Source: Chondrus crispus (taxonomy: Eukaryota > Rhodophyta > Florideophyceae > Gigartinales > Gigartinaceae). From it: DNA of 64,000 nucleotides. The notes below the pieces were generated by a model, which was not told where the DNA came from, made no database searches, and saw only the letters and a program-made list of their open reading frames with translations. A program made the position numbers and the translations under genes. Location of the stretch: contig NW_005179085.1 of assembly GCF_000350225.1 (NCBI RefSeq), positions 81,063-145,062 of the forward strand. Direction: 5' to 3'. Shown piece after piece: positions 10,641-21,796 of this stretch. Numbering within the stretch: the stretch's first letter is position 1; each line of letters starts with the position of its first letter.

Positions 10641-11640
10641 TGTAGTACAATTTCCAAGTGGCGCTACCGTACTAGGCGGGCGAGAGGGGCCCCGTCCGAG
10701 TACAGTAGTAAGATGTAACCGATACGGTGGACACGTGGATATAGTGCAATGCGCCTGTCAGGCAGAGACCGCGGTCCGATGGTCCAGCAAAAACAACAAC
10801 AGCAACAAAAAGAACAACTGTCGACGGCACAGCGCTACGGAGTGTCCGACTCTCCATTCTCCGTTTAAACGAGCTCGGGACTCGTAGTAGCTCAGATCCC
10901 TGATGGGGGGCACAGAGAAACGGCCCGGCCCGGGATCGATGTGGTAGAGACTTGCGAAAAGAACTCCTCGACGAGTGTGGGGTGGGGCGTGTACGTAGGT
11001 ACCCCGGTTCCACTGGGTTGTAAGGCCAATGCTCGTTGAGCTTCTTCGGCTCCTTGTAACGCGACAAGGCCTTCGACGGGGGCGTCGCAACGCAGCCCGA
11101 CGGGATGAAATGAAAGTAGCAACGCTACACCAACTGTGCCGCCCGATGGCTCGAAACACCTTCACCGGTTCGGTCGCAACCGAGACCGATGGCACCAACA
11201 CTGGCTTGTACACACGACAAAGCCCTTCGAGGGAGACGTCTTTGCACCAGTCTCCGTCGGAAAATGGGTGACAGTAGCAGCGCTACGTCAACTGTGTCGC
11301 CCGATGGCCAAGACACCTACACCGGTTCGGTCGCAACTAATACCTATGGTACCAACACAAGATAAAGGAAATAGGTGGAATTAGATATAGAAAAGGATAG
11401 GGAAATAAAGGAAAAGGAAAGGGAACCCCTGAGCGCAGAGGATAAAGTAATCTGTGGTAAAAGGGAATGTCTTGTGAAAGACGGACTTCGACCGAGGCGA
11501 TATCAGACTCTGGCAACTCGGTTACCTTTACGGACTTGGTGGTCAGCGGGCTAAGGTATATATCGCCCCGCCGGAGCCACTGCAGTAGCTCGCGGCGCTA
11601 GATCCTAGATGTAATCAAATGTCAGCAAAATTAATGCTAA
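10640..11640. other. GC-rich region upstream of gypsy copy A pol
   Basis: Composition changes abruptly from the AT-rich DNA on the left. A segment of about 86 bp at 11116-11201 is repeated in direct orientation at 11272-11357, and a TATA-like TATATATC lies at 11555. The stretch ends in an AT-rich block (11610-11680) before the first pol-like frame. It occupies the place of a 5' LTR and gag region, but it does not match the LTR at 18713-19347, and I find no protease or gag motif in it. Confidence 0.4.
11116..11357 (+). repeat. Direct repeat, two units about 156 bp apart
   Basis: 11116-11201 and 11272-11357 share long identical blocks, such as CACCGGTTCGGTCGCAAC and GTGCCGCCCGATGG / GTGTCGCCCGATGG, with about 80-85% identity by eye. 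The unit begins GTAGCA(A/G)CGCTAC and ends GGTACCAACAC or GGCACCAACAC. No function is evident. Confidence 0.7.
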
Positions 11641-11680
11641 CTAATTAACTAATAAAATAAAATAATTAAAAATTAAAACT

Positions 11681-12175
11681 GTGCAATTATTCACACGTGT
11701 GTCCCCTAACTCGGACTACTTGTCATATCCAATTATTTTCCTTTCACTTCACCCCCCTGTAAACCTCCATTATGGAGATATGATATTGCACTACACGGAT
11801 GTACGCCACGAGGCCCTGCAGGCGATCCGAATCGCCCGCCGGATTACCATCCCCGCGATTTCGCAAGGCCGAGTGCGCGTCACCACCGCGAGGAGGAGCC
11901 TCGTGTTCCTTGAGCCAAAGCCCCCACTCCAACACCGACATGGAGTGAGGCTGACGAATGGCGTCGCAGAAGTCCTACCGAATCAGACCTTCGACGTCAT
12001 CGTCGCGAACTTCTCGCGACGTGAAAGGCGGCTTCCGAGGCACACCGTCGTGGGATACGCGAAGCGAAACCCCCTTGCGATCCTCATGCCCGAACGTAGG
12101 GTCGCCGAGGAGATCTCACACGCGCTTCACCTGACCGACTTGACCGATCAAGTCGGAGAGGTAGGAGTTGGCTGA
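11681..12175 (+). pseudogene. Gypsy pol, protease-RT linker
   Basis: RRITIPAISQGRVRV, then SLVFLEPKPPL and DVIVANFSRRERRLPRHTVV followed by GYAKRNPLA, form the linker that lies between retropepsin and reverse transcriptase in chromoviruses; the 'VANF..R...L..GTVVG.A' pattern is especially typical. The upstream Asp protease is missing, so the frame's 5' part is truncated or replaced. The ORF's ATG lies in unrelated AT-rich sequence and is probably not the authentic start. Confidence 0.7.
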
Positions 12176-12300
12176 TCCAACTCTGACGATAAAACGACCG
12201 CGGGAAACGGGGAGGTCGACACGGACGAACGGTCACCTACACGCCAACCGACGGCGGCGGGTACTCTTCCCCCCAGAAAAAGAATCCGGAAAATCCACCG

Positions 12301-13230
12301 ATGGATTGGGAAAAAGAGATCGACTTGTCATTCATCGATGAGGACAAGCTCCGTGGTCACGTTCCCGAGATGCTCAGTAAGCACTCGAGTCTGTGGAGCG
12401 GTGCGCTCGGAACTATCCGAGCAACGGAGCACTGCATTACCCTCAAACCGGGTACGCGCCGATACGCTCGATGCCGTACCGTAAGGGGCCCGCGATGCGC
12501 GAAATGGTCGCGAAGGAGGTCAACAAGATGTCGAACGCAGGGATTATCGAACCCGCGAGCACCGAGTGGGCATCTCCAGTGGTGCTCGTACCGAAGAAAG
12601 ATGGCCCTCTTCGGTTCTGCGTGGAATACCGGCGTCTTTACGCGAAGACCGCAGCAGATTCGTATCCGCCGCCTCGTATGGACGACTGAATCGACTCGCT
12701 CGGAGATGCAGCCGTCTTTACGACTTTGGACTGCAATTCCGGTTATTGGGATATCTCGGGCGCTCCGGAGGACCGGGATAAGACCACGCTTACGACGCAA
12801 ATGGGCACGTTTCGCCACTTGCGTATGCCGTTCGGACTAAAAGGGCACCGGCCACGTTCCAACGCGCACTGGACATAATCCTTTCCAGAGTCCGCTGCCA
12901 AAAATGCGTCGTCTATCTCGATGACTTTGTCGTGTTCTCACGTACGGACACGGAACATGCAAGGCACCTGGACACCGTCTTGGGCTTGTTGAGGAGTGCC
13001 AGAATCTCCCTCAAGCTCAAAAAATGCAGCATCTTTCGACCGAAGGTGCACTACCTGGGGCACGTCATTTCCCCAGGTAAGTTGACAGTGGCCAATACGA
13101 CGGCCGCCGCCTTCAAGAATTTCACGTTCCCGAGGACATTGACGCAGGTGCGCTCCTTCCACGGGGCGTGAAACGTATACCGCCGATTCGTTAAGGGGTT
13201 CGCGAAGATAGCCCGTCCTCTGACCGAAAT
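12301..13230 (+). pseudogene. Gypsy reverse transcriptase, frameshifted
   Basis: Reverse transcriptase motifs appear in order but in different phases: GIIEPASTEWASPVVLVPKK then DGPLRFCVEYR (about 12540-12635, frame of 12393), FTTLDCNSGYW (about 12716) in the second phase, FRHLRMPFGL (about 12810), and VVYLDDFVVFSRT with the YLDD catalytic box at 12913-12924, then KKCSIFRPKVHYLGHVIS. At least three frameshifts or stops occur between 12480 and 12900 and one at 13170, so no functional enzyme is made from this copy. Confidence 0.8.
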
Positions 13231-14233
13231 GACGCGCAAGGATTCGGATCCTGACTTCTACAATCCCACAGAGGCGCAACTTCAGGAATTCGAGAACCTT
13301 AAGAAGTGCATGATCGCTCCGCCGATCCTCTCGTTGCCCCGGTACGGCCGTCAGTACATGGTAGACATCGATGCAAGTGCTTATCACTTAGGCTGCACGC
13401 TGCTCCAAGAGCACGACCAGCCAAACGATTGGCGCCCCGTGGGGTACTCGTCCTACTCGCTGAACGACAGCGTGCGTAACTACAGCGCTACGGAGCGCGA
13501 GTGCTTCGCCGTATTGTGGGCCGTCGGAACACTACGGCCGTACGTCGAAGGCACGAAGTTCACTGTCCGAACGGATCACGACACGTTGAGGTGGCTCACG
13601 TCCCTCGCCGAGAGCTCCGGAAGACTCACCTGGAGGCGGCTACGTCTGGCTGAATACAACTTCACTATTCAGTAACGCCCTGAACGCGTGCACCAAGTAC
13701 CGGACGCCCTGTCACGACTGGTGTCGCCGAGGGTCGCCGACGACCCTCGCCCCACCGTCGACGTGGATGACGACATTCCAACCTTCGACGCGGGCACGAC
13801 CGTTGGAGACGTGTCGAACGAGCTCGCGGACCTCGTCTGTACCGCGAACTGTTATCATCAGGCCGTCAATATCTTCGTGACGGCACGGAATCAGGTCGAA
13901 TCAAGAACGAGGTTGCGCGTACGGACGCGCGACGAACCGCGAGGCGACGACGAAGCCCCCGCTCTCCAAGGACCCAATTCTTTTTGGGAGGAGAACGACG
14001 TGTTCGACGCTGCCGACATCGAGCGCGTCGAAGAAACCGAAGCTGGTACGCCCGACGCGCCAGTCGCCCCACCGCAGGACGAGCTCCCGGCCCTTCTTAC
14101 GATTGAGGAGATAGCCGACGAGCAACGCGTGGACGACTGTGCACGAGGCGGCCTGCGACGAAGAGTTCGCGACTCACCGAACCACCGCGCGCCCGTCAGG
14201 GAGGACGCGAACCCATCCCCGCGCGAACCATGA
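13229..14233 (+). pseudogene. Gypsy RNase H and RNase H-integrase linker
   Basis: The frame continues the RT tether and reads VDIDASAYHLGCTLLQEH (first Asp), SATERECFAVLWAV (Glu) and TVRTDHDTLRWL (Asp), the catalytic set of Ty3-type RNase H. A stop interrupts at about 13672 in TIQ-stop-RPERVHQVPDALSRL. The acidic linker that follows (13688-14140) is nearly collinear with copy B, for example IPTFDAGTTV and FWEENDVFDA. Similarity to copy B is around 80% by eye, so both belong to one family. The frame decays after EEIADEQRVDD (about 14110-14130), just before the integrase zinc finger. Confidence 0.8.
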
Positions 14234-15640
14234 TGACACTATTGCGGACACGATCGTGACGCCGACGAACTCGGCGTCGCGACGCCTCGCGACGCGCTCA
14301 CATCCTCCCTATGCTACATTCTGACGTTTGATTTCTGCAAGCGCGTACACAGAGACAATCGCGCGCCGCGCCCAGGCGCGGCGTTGGCCAAGGGGACAAC
14401 GTCGGCGCCCAAGGCGAGACCACGTATGACGCAAGACAGAGCTCCCATAGGGAAAGACGCCTACTGCCGTGATGCGCTGCGACTTACTTGCCAAAGAGCA
14501 GGGGTGCGGTCGAATATCATGGCTCGTACTCGGTGTACAAAATAACTTGCAAGGGGCGATGCTGAGGATGTCTCATCGCCAACTGCACGGGCAGGCGGCG
14601 AGGCCGAATTGCGAAGAAGATGACGTTGAACGCGGAAGGCGAGGACCGGCGAAAGGAGACCAGAGAACAAAAGGTCGTCCCGGAACATGAGCACGCCGTC
14701 GAACGTCGCCTGAGCAGCATCGGCCGCGATGCGAGCGTGGCCATGCCGCTCACTCCTCCCAGAAGGGATCCGGCCGACGGTGGAAAAGAGACGAAGTTCC
14801 CAAGACGTATGATCTCCCTCGACTATCAAGAGCCGCGCGCGCGGCTCGAACTGTCCGCGAGTACCTTGCAGGATGCGCCCCTCGGGAGGAGCACGACTCC
14901 CCCTTTATTTCATCAAGCGTCGTCGCCGGCGCACGCTCCGCCACCACTACGCGCACGCGTTAAGAGTACCTAATCAAAGCCGTCGTCAAGGGCTTCGTCT
15001 CCAGGTCACGTAATCTCGCCCCAACCGCGCTCGCGGGGCACCGACAGGTATGCGCGCCGTCTTGCGTCACACGACAGTGGGGATCCCTCCCGAGCCGCGG
15101 CCGATTCTCAGCCTGAAACGCGCGGAGAAGCGTGAATCGGTCGCACACGGTAACCGACGGACCGGTCACCTGCGGCATTTGCCTCTTTCCGCTCCAACAC
15201 GCCAGGGCCCTTCGAGTATGCGGCGTGAAGCCAATTACAAGGAAGACCCCGCGAATCCTTCCGCCCCTTCGTACTCGCCAAGAACGCGCAAGCGACCCAT
15301 CGTCATGGCCCTCACCGCTTTGTCGCGTACCCCCGTTACGTGCACGCGGAAGCATACACTCTTCTTCTCGTCGCCTCGATAGGCAGGACCCAGCGACACG
15401 GGCCGGTGGAACGAGGTACGCGTAAAACGTGAGGGGCAGGTAGTCCTCGAGGGACGACTAACCGGAACCGCCAAGACCGGCGCGGAAAGGAAGGAGCGTC
15501 GAAGCTCGACTCACGCGGTCGACAGGGGACTGCCCTCTCGTGATCCCCTTTCCGGTGGGGGAGGGACAAAAAGCGGCCGGGACTGCGGACAACGCGTAAC
15601 GCGAGGACCGACGCGGACGTGGGCCTCATACTACCCTTCC
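14234..15640 (+). pseudogene. Eroded integrase region of gypsy copy A
   Basis: No continuous integrase can be read here, but position and scattered nucleotide resemblance to copy B (for instance around 15170-15290 against the segment encoding LKLFPATRPLESLA and the following strand) suggest this is the mutated remains of integrase and C-terminal pol. Around 15608-15620 the word ACGCGGACGT recalls the pol terminus seen intact elsewhere. The assignment rests mainly on synteny with copy B. Confidence 0.35.
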
Positions 15641-16832
15641 ACCTCTCCGGAGGAGTCGGAAGGAAGAACGCATATCGAAGGACCCGGTGATACAAGGGAG
15701 AACTTATAAGGCCGTACCGCGTACACACAAGATTTTTCCACCCCTCGTCGGGGATGGAATGACCAGCGAGATGAGAGACGTCACGGGACGAAGCCAAGCG
15801 GGGAAAACGGTGTTACTATTTTTACGAAGACGCAAGAGTCGAGGACGGAACCTGGAAGTCCAGTAGGGCCGCACGACTAATGGCTCGCGCCATCAGTGAC
15901 CTCCGCCGGACCGGAGACGCGGGAGGGCTGGGGACAGTAGCTCGGGTGCCGAGGCATCTCTGACCCTAGCTCCGCCATCGAGAGCATGCCAACCTCGCTG
16001 TGCCCCGACCAAACGCAAGCCGACGCGCCACGGGGGCTACCATCCTCGGCGCGAAAGGATTTGTATCCCTGGTCGCCACCAGGGTCCCGAACGATGGGCC
16101 GCGGCACGGACGCGGCACGGCGCGTCTACAGAGTACCGAGGGGTCGCGACTCCTCGCTGTGCCGCGGCACGGAGTTCGTCTCGCTCGCGGCGGTATCGGT
16201 CGCGATCCGCCCGAGCCCGCTCGAGGGCCTCGGACTGTCGAAGGGACGACGTACGGAAATTGTCTTTGTCCGCCTGAGCTCGGTGTAGGTCCGTCGCATG
16301 GACCTCCCGCTTCGCGTCTATGCGGCGTGCCTCGTCTCTACGCGTAAGGTACCAGCTTGCGAGAGTGCTTAGCAAACCCTCAACCTTCCAAACGCGACGG
16401 GACGAGGGCCCGAGGGCACGGACCAGTTCAGGAGTCGCCAAGATGTCACTCTCCGACAGGACGAGCCGTGGTGTCGTGGAGGGAGGAAGAAGATCTTGAC
16501 GCGCCAAACTCAGAGGAGGAACGGGCGGAACCCTCGATGCGAGCTGAGGAGATACACTGGACGTATCCGGAGACCCGAAATTGGTTAAGCGCGACGGCGC
16601 GAAGGTCGGTACATCGCTGTCCACCTCGCACTGCCGTTTCCGCTGGGCCTCTCGACGAACGGACCCGACTTCGGCCCCTCTCCCTGCGGACGCCGCCGAA
16701 GGCAAGGGAGAGGACGGCTTTGCCACGAATGCGTCGGATCGTATATCGTACAGCAGAAAAGCGCTTTGCTCGCCCGTGGTGTAGTTGGTCCACAGGCGCT
16801 TCGGTCGCTCGTGTACTTGACAAGCGCGGTGC

Positions 16833-16902
16833 ATGAGCCTCATACACCGCGCTTGTCAAGTGTGGATCAGACCGACGCTATCATACACCTGTTACACTCT
16901 TT
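16833..16902 (+). other. Inverted, diverged piece of the antisense gene at the gap edge
   Basis: The minus-strand gene fragment starting at 16843 encodes RLMHRACQV. Immediately adjoining it, the plus strand reads SLIHRACQVWIRPTLSYTCY, a diverged version of the same segment in opposite orientation, running into the Ns. The two halves form a palindrome around 16835. Since they are diverged, this is not a simple snap-back read; a second family copy has been joined here, either really or by the assembler. Confidence 0.6.
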
Positions 16903-17002
16903 NNNNNNNNNNNNNNNNNNNNNNNNNNNNNNNNNNNNNNNNNNNNNNNNNNNNNNNNNNNNNNNNNNNNNNNNNNNNNNNNNNNNNNNNNNNNNNNNNN
17001 NN
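16903..17002. other. Assembly gap of 100 N
   Basis: Exactly 100 N, a conventional placeholder. By comparison with the copy B protein, the sequence on either side of the gap on the minus strand is almost contiguous (about five residues missing), so the real missing sequence between the parts of the antisense gene may be small apart from the inverted piece at 16833-16902. Confidence 0.95.
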
Positions 17003-18669
17003 CGAAGCTCCACATAGCGTGTTTGGAGTTCGCCTCCAGGGGGGTGCAGTGGCACGAGGGGGAGGTCAGAGGCGACCCTCCCAAGGAATGCCAGGACACC
17101 AACGGGCTGAACAAATACGCGCCTGTTAACGTGGACCTCGGTCATGAAAGCGTTCCCTAGGCCCACTGCCACTCGCGGTAGACATTGAACACTAAGTCGG
17201 CATGAGCCGAATGAGCCGGATCTGAACAAGCGAAGCCAAAATGCTATAAATCATAGGGGAGCATCCCGTGCACCTCGAAAGACGGAAGGGACCACCGCAC
17301 CGCTTCCGGTAACTAGGGGAAGTCCCTCGAAGTGATACCATGCTCAAAAGACGCCGACTTGAAGACGCGAGCGTCACCCTCCTCGCAGTGGCGGTAAGCC
17401 GCCCAGTCGTGGGGTGACACCGCAATCGCGTAAAGACGCATAAGAGAGCTCGCCGATTTTTGGAGAGCCACGCGAGCCTTTGAATAGGCATAAGGACGGG
17501 GACTCATGTACAGCTCCTCGACCTCGGAGAATACGAACCGTCAAGGGGCACCCGGGAAGTGACCAAACAAGTGTTCTGCCATGCGGTCCACGTAGTCGAC
17601 TTCTCCAATACTGTACGCGAAAGTCCTGTCGCAAGGGATCGCGTCAATGATTTGATACGGATCTTCCCCGCCCTCGCACGTCAACCTAACGAGGACGAGG
17701 CCGGCCTCGTCTACAGGGCCTGCCTCATAAATGCGACGCACGCGCATGAGGTCGGGGGGCAGAGAGTCACGTGCCGGTATCTCCTCGAGGGTGATTCCCG
17801 ATCGCGCGTAACGGAGCCACGGGAATCTTAGCCGCTCCACGGGCAACGGCATCGAACGGGCCAGGGCGGTGCCGAACTACTCGGTGGCATCGTCGGCGGC
17901 CAACTCCGCCCTCGCGTCGAGAATGCCTCCGGTCTTTTGGGGCAAGAGACCGGGCTGCCGGCAGCTCCCCCATGCGCCATACGGCCGGGGGCACGGCTGG
18001 TTAGACGTGTTCATACGCTGTGCCTCGTTCGTGTCGTCGGGTGGTACCTCCTCGACACTCTCACGTATACCCTCGACCCCTTTGGGCAGCGCGGACCCCA
18101 ATGATGCATAACGAAATTTCACCGCACCGGTGGACCCCGAGGGGGCCACGACACTTCTGGAAGGGCGGCAGCTCGTGCGCCGCGGGAGGGACCAATCCGT
18201 CTGCGCGAAGGGGACGCGGGATGGAGCCCCCATAAGAGGCCAGGAGAGGTAGTGTATGCGAGGGCACGGATGCCCCCGAGAGCGGCGGAAGCACGGGGAG
18301 CGCGACCGAGGAGGCCGGGAGGAGCAGCTCACGCGAGGGGAGCGAAGCACCAGGGGTCGTCGGGGGGCCCGGTGCCGCGATGGGCGGATGCTCTCGGGAA
18401 GGGGATATCGGCGAGCCGAAAGACGGACGCCCCTCGGTAGCGTAGACATGACGAAAACGTGGGATGCCGCGTACAGACGGCAAATAACAGTAACGCACGC
18501 GCCGGGGGGTGAGAAAAGCAGATGTGTATCGGAAAGAAGGGGGTAGGAAGAAGGCAGAGCCGTCAAGAGGGGAGTGTCGATCAGCGAAAGGCGCTGAGGA
18601 AGACGTCGCGTCGAAGGAGGACAGCGCCAAGGCTCGTGAAGGGCGCGGATCGGACATGGTTCCCCCGTG

Positions 18670-18703
18670 CCTCAAGGGTGAACGCGGACGTTCACTCTTG
18701 AGG
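18670..18703. promoter_or_regulatory. Near-perfect palindrome at the pol terminus / LTR junction
   Basis: Arms CCTCAAGGGTGAACG and CGTTCACTCTTGAGG flank a 4-base centre with one mismatch. Read on the plus strand it encodes VNADVHS then a stop, the same ending as pol of copy B (NADVHA), and is followed by a purine-rich AGGAGGGG tract directly before the LTR. The same palindrome occurs at 51864-51897 and, less perfectly, at 49258-49288 and 56914-56940. It may be simply the conserved pol end plus polypurine tract, or also a structured element in the leader of the antisense transcript. Confidence 0.6.
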
Positions 18704-18712
18704 AGGGGCACG

Positions 18713-19347
18713 TGTAGCATAACGGCCGTTCAAGATTAGATTTAGATTAGGTCAATACGAGCCGCACGCCCGCACACGTGTACCGCGCATGTACCCACGT
18801 GTACGAGGGCGCGCACACACGCGTGCACACGTGTACTACACGTGTGGGAGGCGCCCATACCCACGTGTACTATACGTGTGCAACACGTGTACAATAGCAC
18901 TACAGTACATCCCGTACTGTACTGTAATATGTTAGGTTACTTGGTGTACTAAATACGCGAGCGGACCGGCAGCGGTGAGAGGAACAAGCATGGACTTGTC
19001 CAAGTCCTTCCGCCAAGGTCCGACTCCCATCTCATTGTACACTCGCGCTCCGCTTCTGCGCGCGTTAGAAGGGACCCAGCGGGTAGAGGACGCGCGTGCA
19101 CACGAGCGAGCCTAGATCCGCCTCCGCCCGTCAGCGCTGGAACGTTACCTAGCACTACTCCGGGGCTTCGAGGCGTCGATCAGCCCGCGCCAGCGCGCGT
19201 CCTCGACTGTCGCCGCTCTGCCGCACTACCCGGGCCCGCTGCCCGGTCTCGTTATCTGGTGTCTAGCTTCCCCGTCTTCTCTCCCGCCGACAGGGTCTCC
19301 GTCGAGCTGTGCATACACCCCTCTCCGCTGGAGGTGTTTATGCTACA
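18713..19347 (+). repeat. LTR of gypsy copy A (635 bp)
   Basis: Starts TGTAGCATAA and ends TTTATGCTACA. Its left neighbour is a pol terminus plus purine tract, so it is in 3'-LTR position for the plus-strand pol. It contains ATTAGATTTAGATTAGG near the start, a TACAGTAC/GTACTGTA hairpin at about 18903-18923 and a TATA-like segment followed by GAGCGGACCG. These landmarks recur at 50288-50861 and, inverted, at 48795-49249 and 51271-51854. On the opposite strand it would serve as promoter of the antisense gene, which begins within 10 bp of it. Confidence 0.8.
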
Positions 19348-20089
19348 GTGAGGTCTCTGCCGATTTCGAAACAGGAACAGTTTCAATTGTTTCTGTTCGT
19401 TTTTACAGTTTTCAAATCGTTTTTGTCTGCCAAGGGGGCCGCGGGCGCGCCTCTCCGTCTCTGACCGCCACGGAAACTGGCCAACCGAGGCCAGAGGGAG
19501 TCTTGCAGCCACCACGCAGGTCGAGACCCCCGCGCACTGTACGCGCCGGAGGGAAAATTGCCGCCGGACACGCCCACTACCGCTCTGAAGTGCACAAGGA
19601 AGGGAGGGGCACAAGAGATCGCCCATGATTGCTCTTGTGCTGGCCCAGGCTGCCCTACGGAGCCTGGAACCGGTCTCCCCCGCTACGCCAGAGTAGCTTC
19701 CCTTCGGGTACTCACCCCTGGCCGTGCTGTCGGGCCCTTCACCTGGATAACGAAGGGCCCGAGTTGGCAAATCGGCCAGCCCTCCGGGACAGTGACGTGG
19801 GTCAGAACCGTACACCCCGCTGAAGAGGGGTGTAATCCTATGGGGTGGGGGTCCAGAGACTCCCCGGGGGAACGCCCAAGTCGTTGGGCGGCCCCCATGG
19901 TCATTGCCGGACGATGGAAGATGGGGAAGAGTCGCTGGAAGGCAATGCCGTCCCCGAGCCCAGCAACCGTCACGTAATCGTAGTGGTACAGTACATACTG
20001 CCCGCACTGTACCGTACCATGGCGGACACACCCAATGGGGGCATGCTGCAGATTGTTGGCGGCGGTTCAAAGCGCCGCCAATTTCGGAG

Positions 20090-20245
20090 AACAGCCAACC
20101 GGAGCTCGTTAAAAAGGAAAAAGTCACCCACCGAACGGAAAAACTAAGCACGTTTTACTAAAAAATCGCCGGTTTTGAGGCCAGGGCGACCCCCCGAACG
20201 GAAAATGAAGCACATTTTACTTAGAAAAAGCCGCTTTTACCGTGA
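20090..20245 (+). repeat. Short imperfect tandem duplication
   Basis: Two units of about 70 bp each contain CGAACGGAAAA, AAGCAC(G/A)TTTTACT and GCCGGTTTT/GCCGCTTTT. They lie between LTR-derived sequence on the left and GC-rich remnants on the right. No coding or regulatory role is apparent. Confidence 0.5.
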
Positions 20246-20310
20246 ATGAAAACGGAGCAATTTCGGTCTGTGACGGATCGAACTTCGCCTATGGACCACT
20301 GCAGCAGTGT

Positions 20311-21171
20311 CTACGCCTGGCGCGCGCGCTTGGGCGAGAGAGGACATCCCGGCGTTTCACTGGGTTGTCCGGCGGCCATCGCGGCCATCGACCCGTCGGT
20401 CCCCTCGGGCATGCCTGACGCGCTATTCTCAGCCACACGCTTGTGGCGCCCTGAGAAGACCCTACCAAGCTCGCCGATGGCGTACGCAGGCAAACGGATA
20501 AGTAGTTCACCTTCGGACGCCTCGCGCTCTAGGGCGGCGAGCTGACGGCGTGCCTCCGCCAGCTCTTCGTCGCGGCGCCGCGTGTATCCACTGACGGGCG
20601 GAAATGAGCGCGTCCGTCACCTTATCTAGTACCATGACGGTCTCGTACGAGCGAGCGTACTGTAAGACCGCAAAGGCAGCCACCTCCGAATCAGAACGAC
20701 CTTCACCGGGCAGAAGCACCGGAAACTGGTCCGCCTCGCCCGAAGCGGGCGCGAACTGAACCGTTGGACGAGTCCCGGCTGTGGTGCGCCAGGACCCTGC
20801 TGGAGGCGGCGCCCCCGCTTTTCGATGAGGCGGAGGAGCGGCCGCCCCGACCCCGCGCCGAGAGGGCCCCGGAGATGGAGAGCAGATGCTCGGGGTCCCC
20901 TGTGAAGCCGCGGCCGTTGCCCCAGCGCCACGAATGGGCGATGGCCGAAGCGGCCAGCGACTGTTCGGCAAGGATAGAGGGGACACTGTCCCCCAGGAAT
21001 CCGGGGAGTACGGCGCAAATGCCCCCCAGGAGCCAGATCCTCGCCGCCCTGTACTGTCGCCGGAGGGTCTGCTTCGGCCCTTGTCACGGTTGTGTGCGCC
21101 GCCAGAGAAGGCGGTTCCATTGAATTGTCCTTTTCGGCCTCCGTGGCCACTCGGGGCTCGTCACGGGGCAA
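20311..21171 (-). pseudogene. Possible gag-like remnant with coiled coil
   Basis: Minus-strand frames read a Pro/Ala-rich N-terminus, AVLQYARSYETVMVLDKVTD (about 20680-20620), and in a second phase a heptad-patterned stretch RRRDEELAEARRQLAALERE (about 20580-20520) followed by LIRLPAYAIGELGRVFSG. The layout recalls the short frame at 50939-51280, which lies just inside another LTR of this family and may be its gag N-terminus. There is no zinc knuckle, and frameshifts are needed. This is a tentative reading. Confidence 0.3.
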
Positions 21172-21514
21172 TTATTCTGCCGTTGGAGCCTCGCACCCGG
21201 GATCGGCCAGAATGCGGCAGGGGGCGTGGCGCCAGCGCTCTACCGAGGCCTCGCCGCCGGTTCATATTTGAACCCGATGGCGGCCGGATCGGATACGCAT
21301 ACCCCGGTTATCGGGTATGGCAGCAAAACGCGCCGCTTCCAGGTACCTATGGCTCAACCGTTGGTATTCCAATACTGTGAGTGGTGGGTCCGGAGCAACC
21401 ACTTTACGCCCTGTCCCTTGCAGTCGGTGGTCGAGCTCTTCGCCCGGGAAGACGCGGCGGGCCATCTCTCGCAGGTGCCAAGCTCTGTCGGCTCTCGTAG
21501 CTCGGCTCCGTCAC

Positions 21515-21592
21515 TCACTCACTTGAACAATAAAGTCACCGCCGTCCCCCGCTCCCGAGAGGATCGGGGGTATCGGTCTTCCTGGAATCACA
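21515..21592 (+). repeat. 5' LTR of the copia element, R-U5 part
   Basis: ACTTGAACAATAAAGTCACC through GGAATCACA matches the end of the 3' LTR (26045-26117) with few changes. It contains a polyadenylation signal AATAAA at 21529-21534 that is CATAAA in the 3' LTR. Upstream of about 21512 the sequence no longer resembles the 3' LTR and is GC-rich, so the U3 part is missing or replaced. Confidence 0.75.
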
Positions 21593-21606
21593 GGTTATGG
21601 GCCGCA
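21593..21606 (+). other. Copia primer-binding site, internal initiator-tRNA type
   Basis: GGTTATGGGCCGCA directly follows the LTR's terminal CA. Copia-type elements commonly use an internal fragment of initiator methionine tRNA as primer instead of its 3' end, with a binding site that reads very like this. It fits the LTR boundary chosen. Confidence 0.65.
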
Positions 21607-21796
21607 CGCACCACTGAACACGATCCGTCAACTCCCACCACAAGCCACCACGGAAGATGTTAACAGACGCGCACAACGCGCAAGGAGTCGAGCCCCACTG
21701 AATGACAAAGCTCACACAAGCCGCGACATCCTCCGGCTCGTCAAACAAAAGACTGAAGCTGCAACAACGACACGATCAAGTACCGCAATCCCAACG

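Larger units (their letters stand above)
15877..18720 (-). pseudogene. Antisense gene of gypsy copy A, homologous to the 681-aa protein of copy B
   Basis: Minus-strand fragments line up in order with the copy B protein: a Pro/Ser-rich N-terminus (18720-17877), then LRFPWLRYARSG and CDRTFAYSIGEVDYVDRM (17852-17541), YAYSKARVALQKSASSLMRL (about 17495-17430), AFMTEVHVNRRVFVQP (about 17150-17100), the 100-N gap, YTTGEQSAFLLYDIRSDAFV (from 16780), a Pro-rich linker, and a coiled-coil segment with ERARADRDRYRRERDELRA (about 16270-16200). It ends ...TDGASH against ...NDASH in copy B. Frameshifts and the gap break the frame. It starts within a few bases of the LTR and converges on pol. Confidence 0.7.
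11681..19347 (+). mobile_element. Ty3/gypsy chromovirus-type element, copy A (decayed), with antisense gene
   Basis: In plus-strand order it holds the protease-RT linker, reverse transcriptase, RNase H, an eroded integrase region, then a long gene in the opposite strand (15877-18720), a palindrome that also encodes the last residues of pol (18670-18703), a purine-rich tract and an LTR (18713-19347). It matches copy B (51271-59147, opposite orientation) in RNase H, linker, antisense gene and LTR. The left LTR is not recognisable. Pol is interrupted by several stops and frameshifts. Confidence 0.75.

Noticed and set aside
10758-11213. A 151-codon minus-strand frame in the GC-rich region
   Set aside because: No domain, overlaps equally long frames on the other strand, and covers the direct repeat; probably noncoding.
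19252-20151. A 299-codon minus-strand open frame
   Set aside because: It spans the end of the LTR and GC-rich remnant DNA, and its translation shows no domain; it is most likely open by base composition alone.
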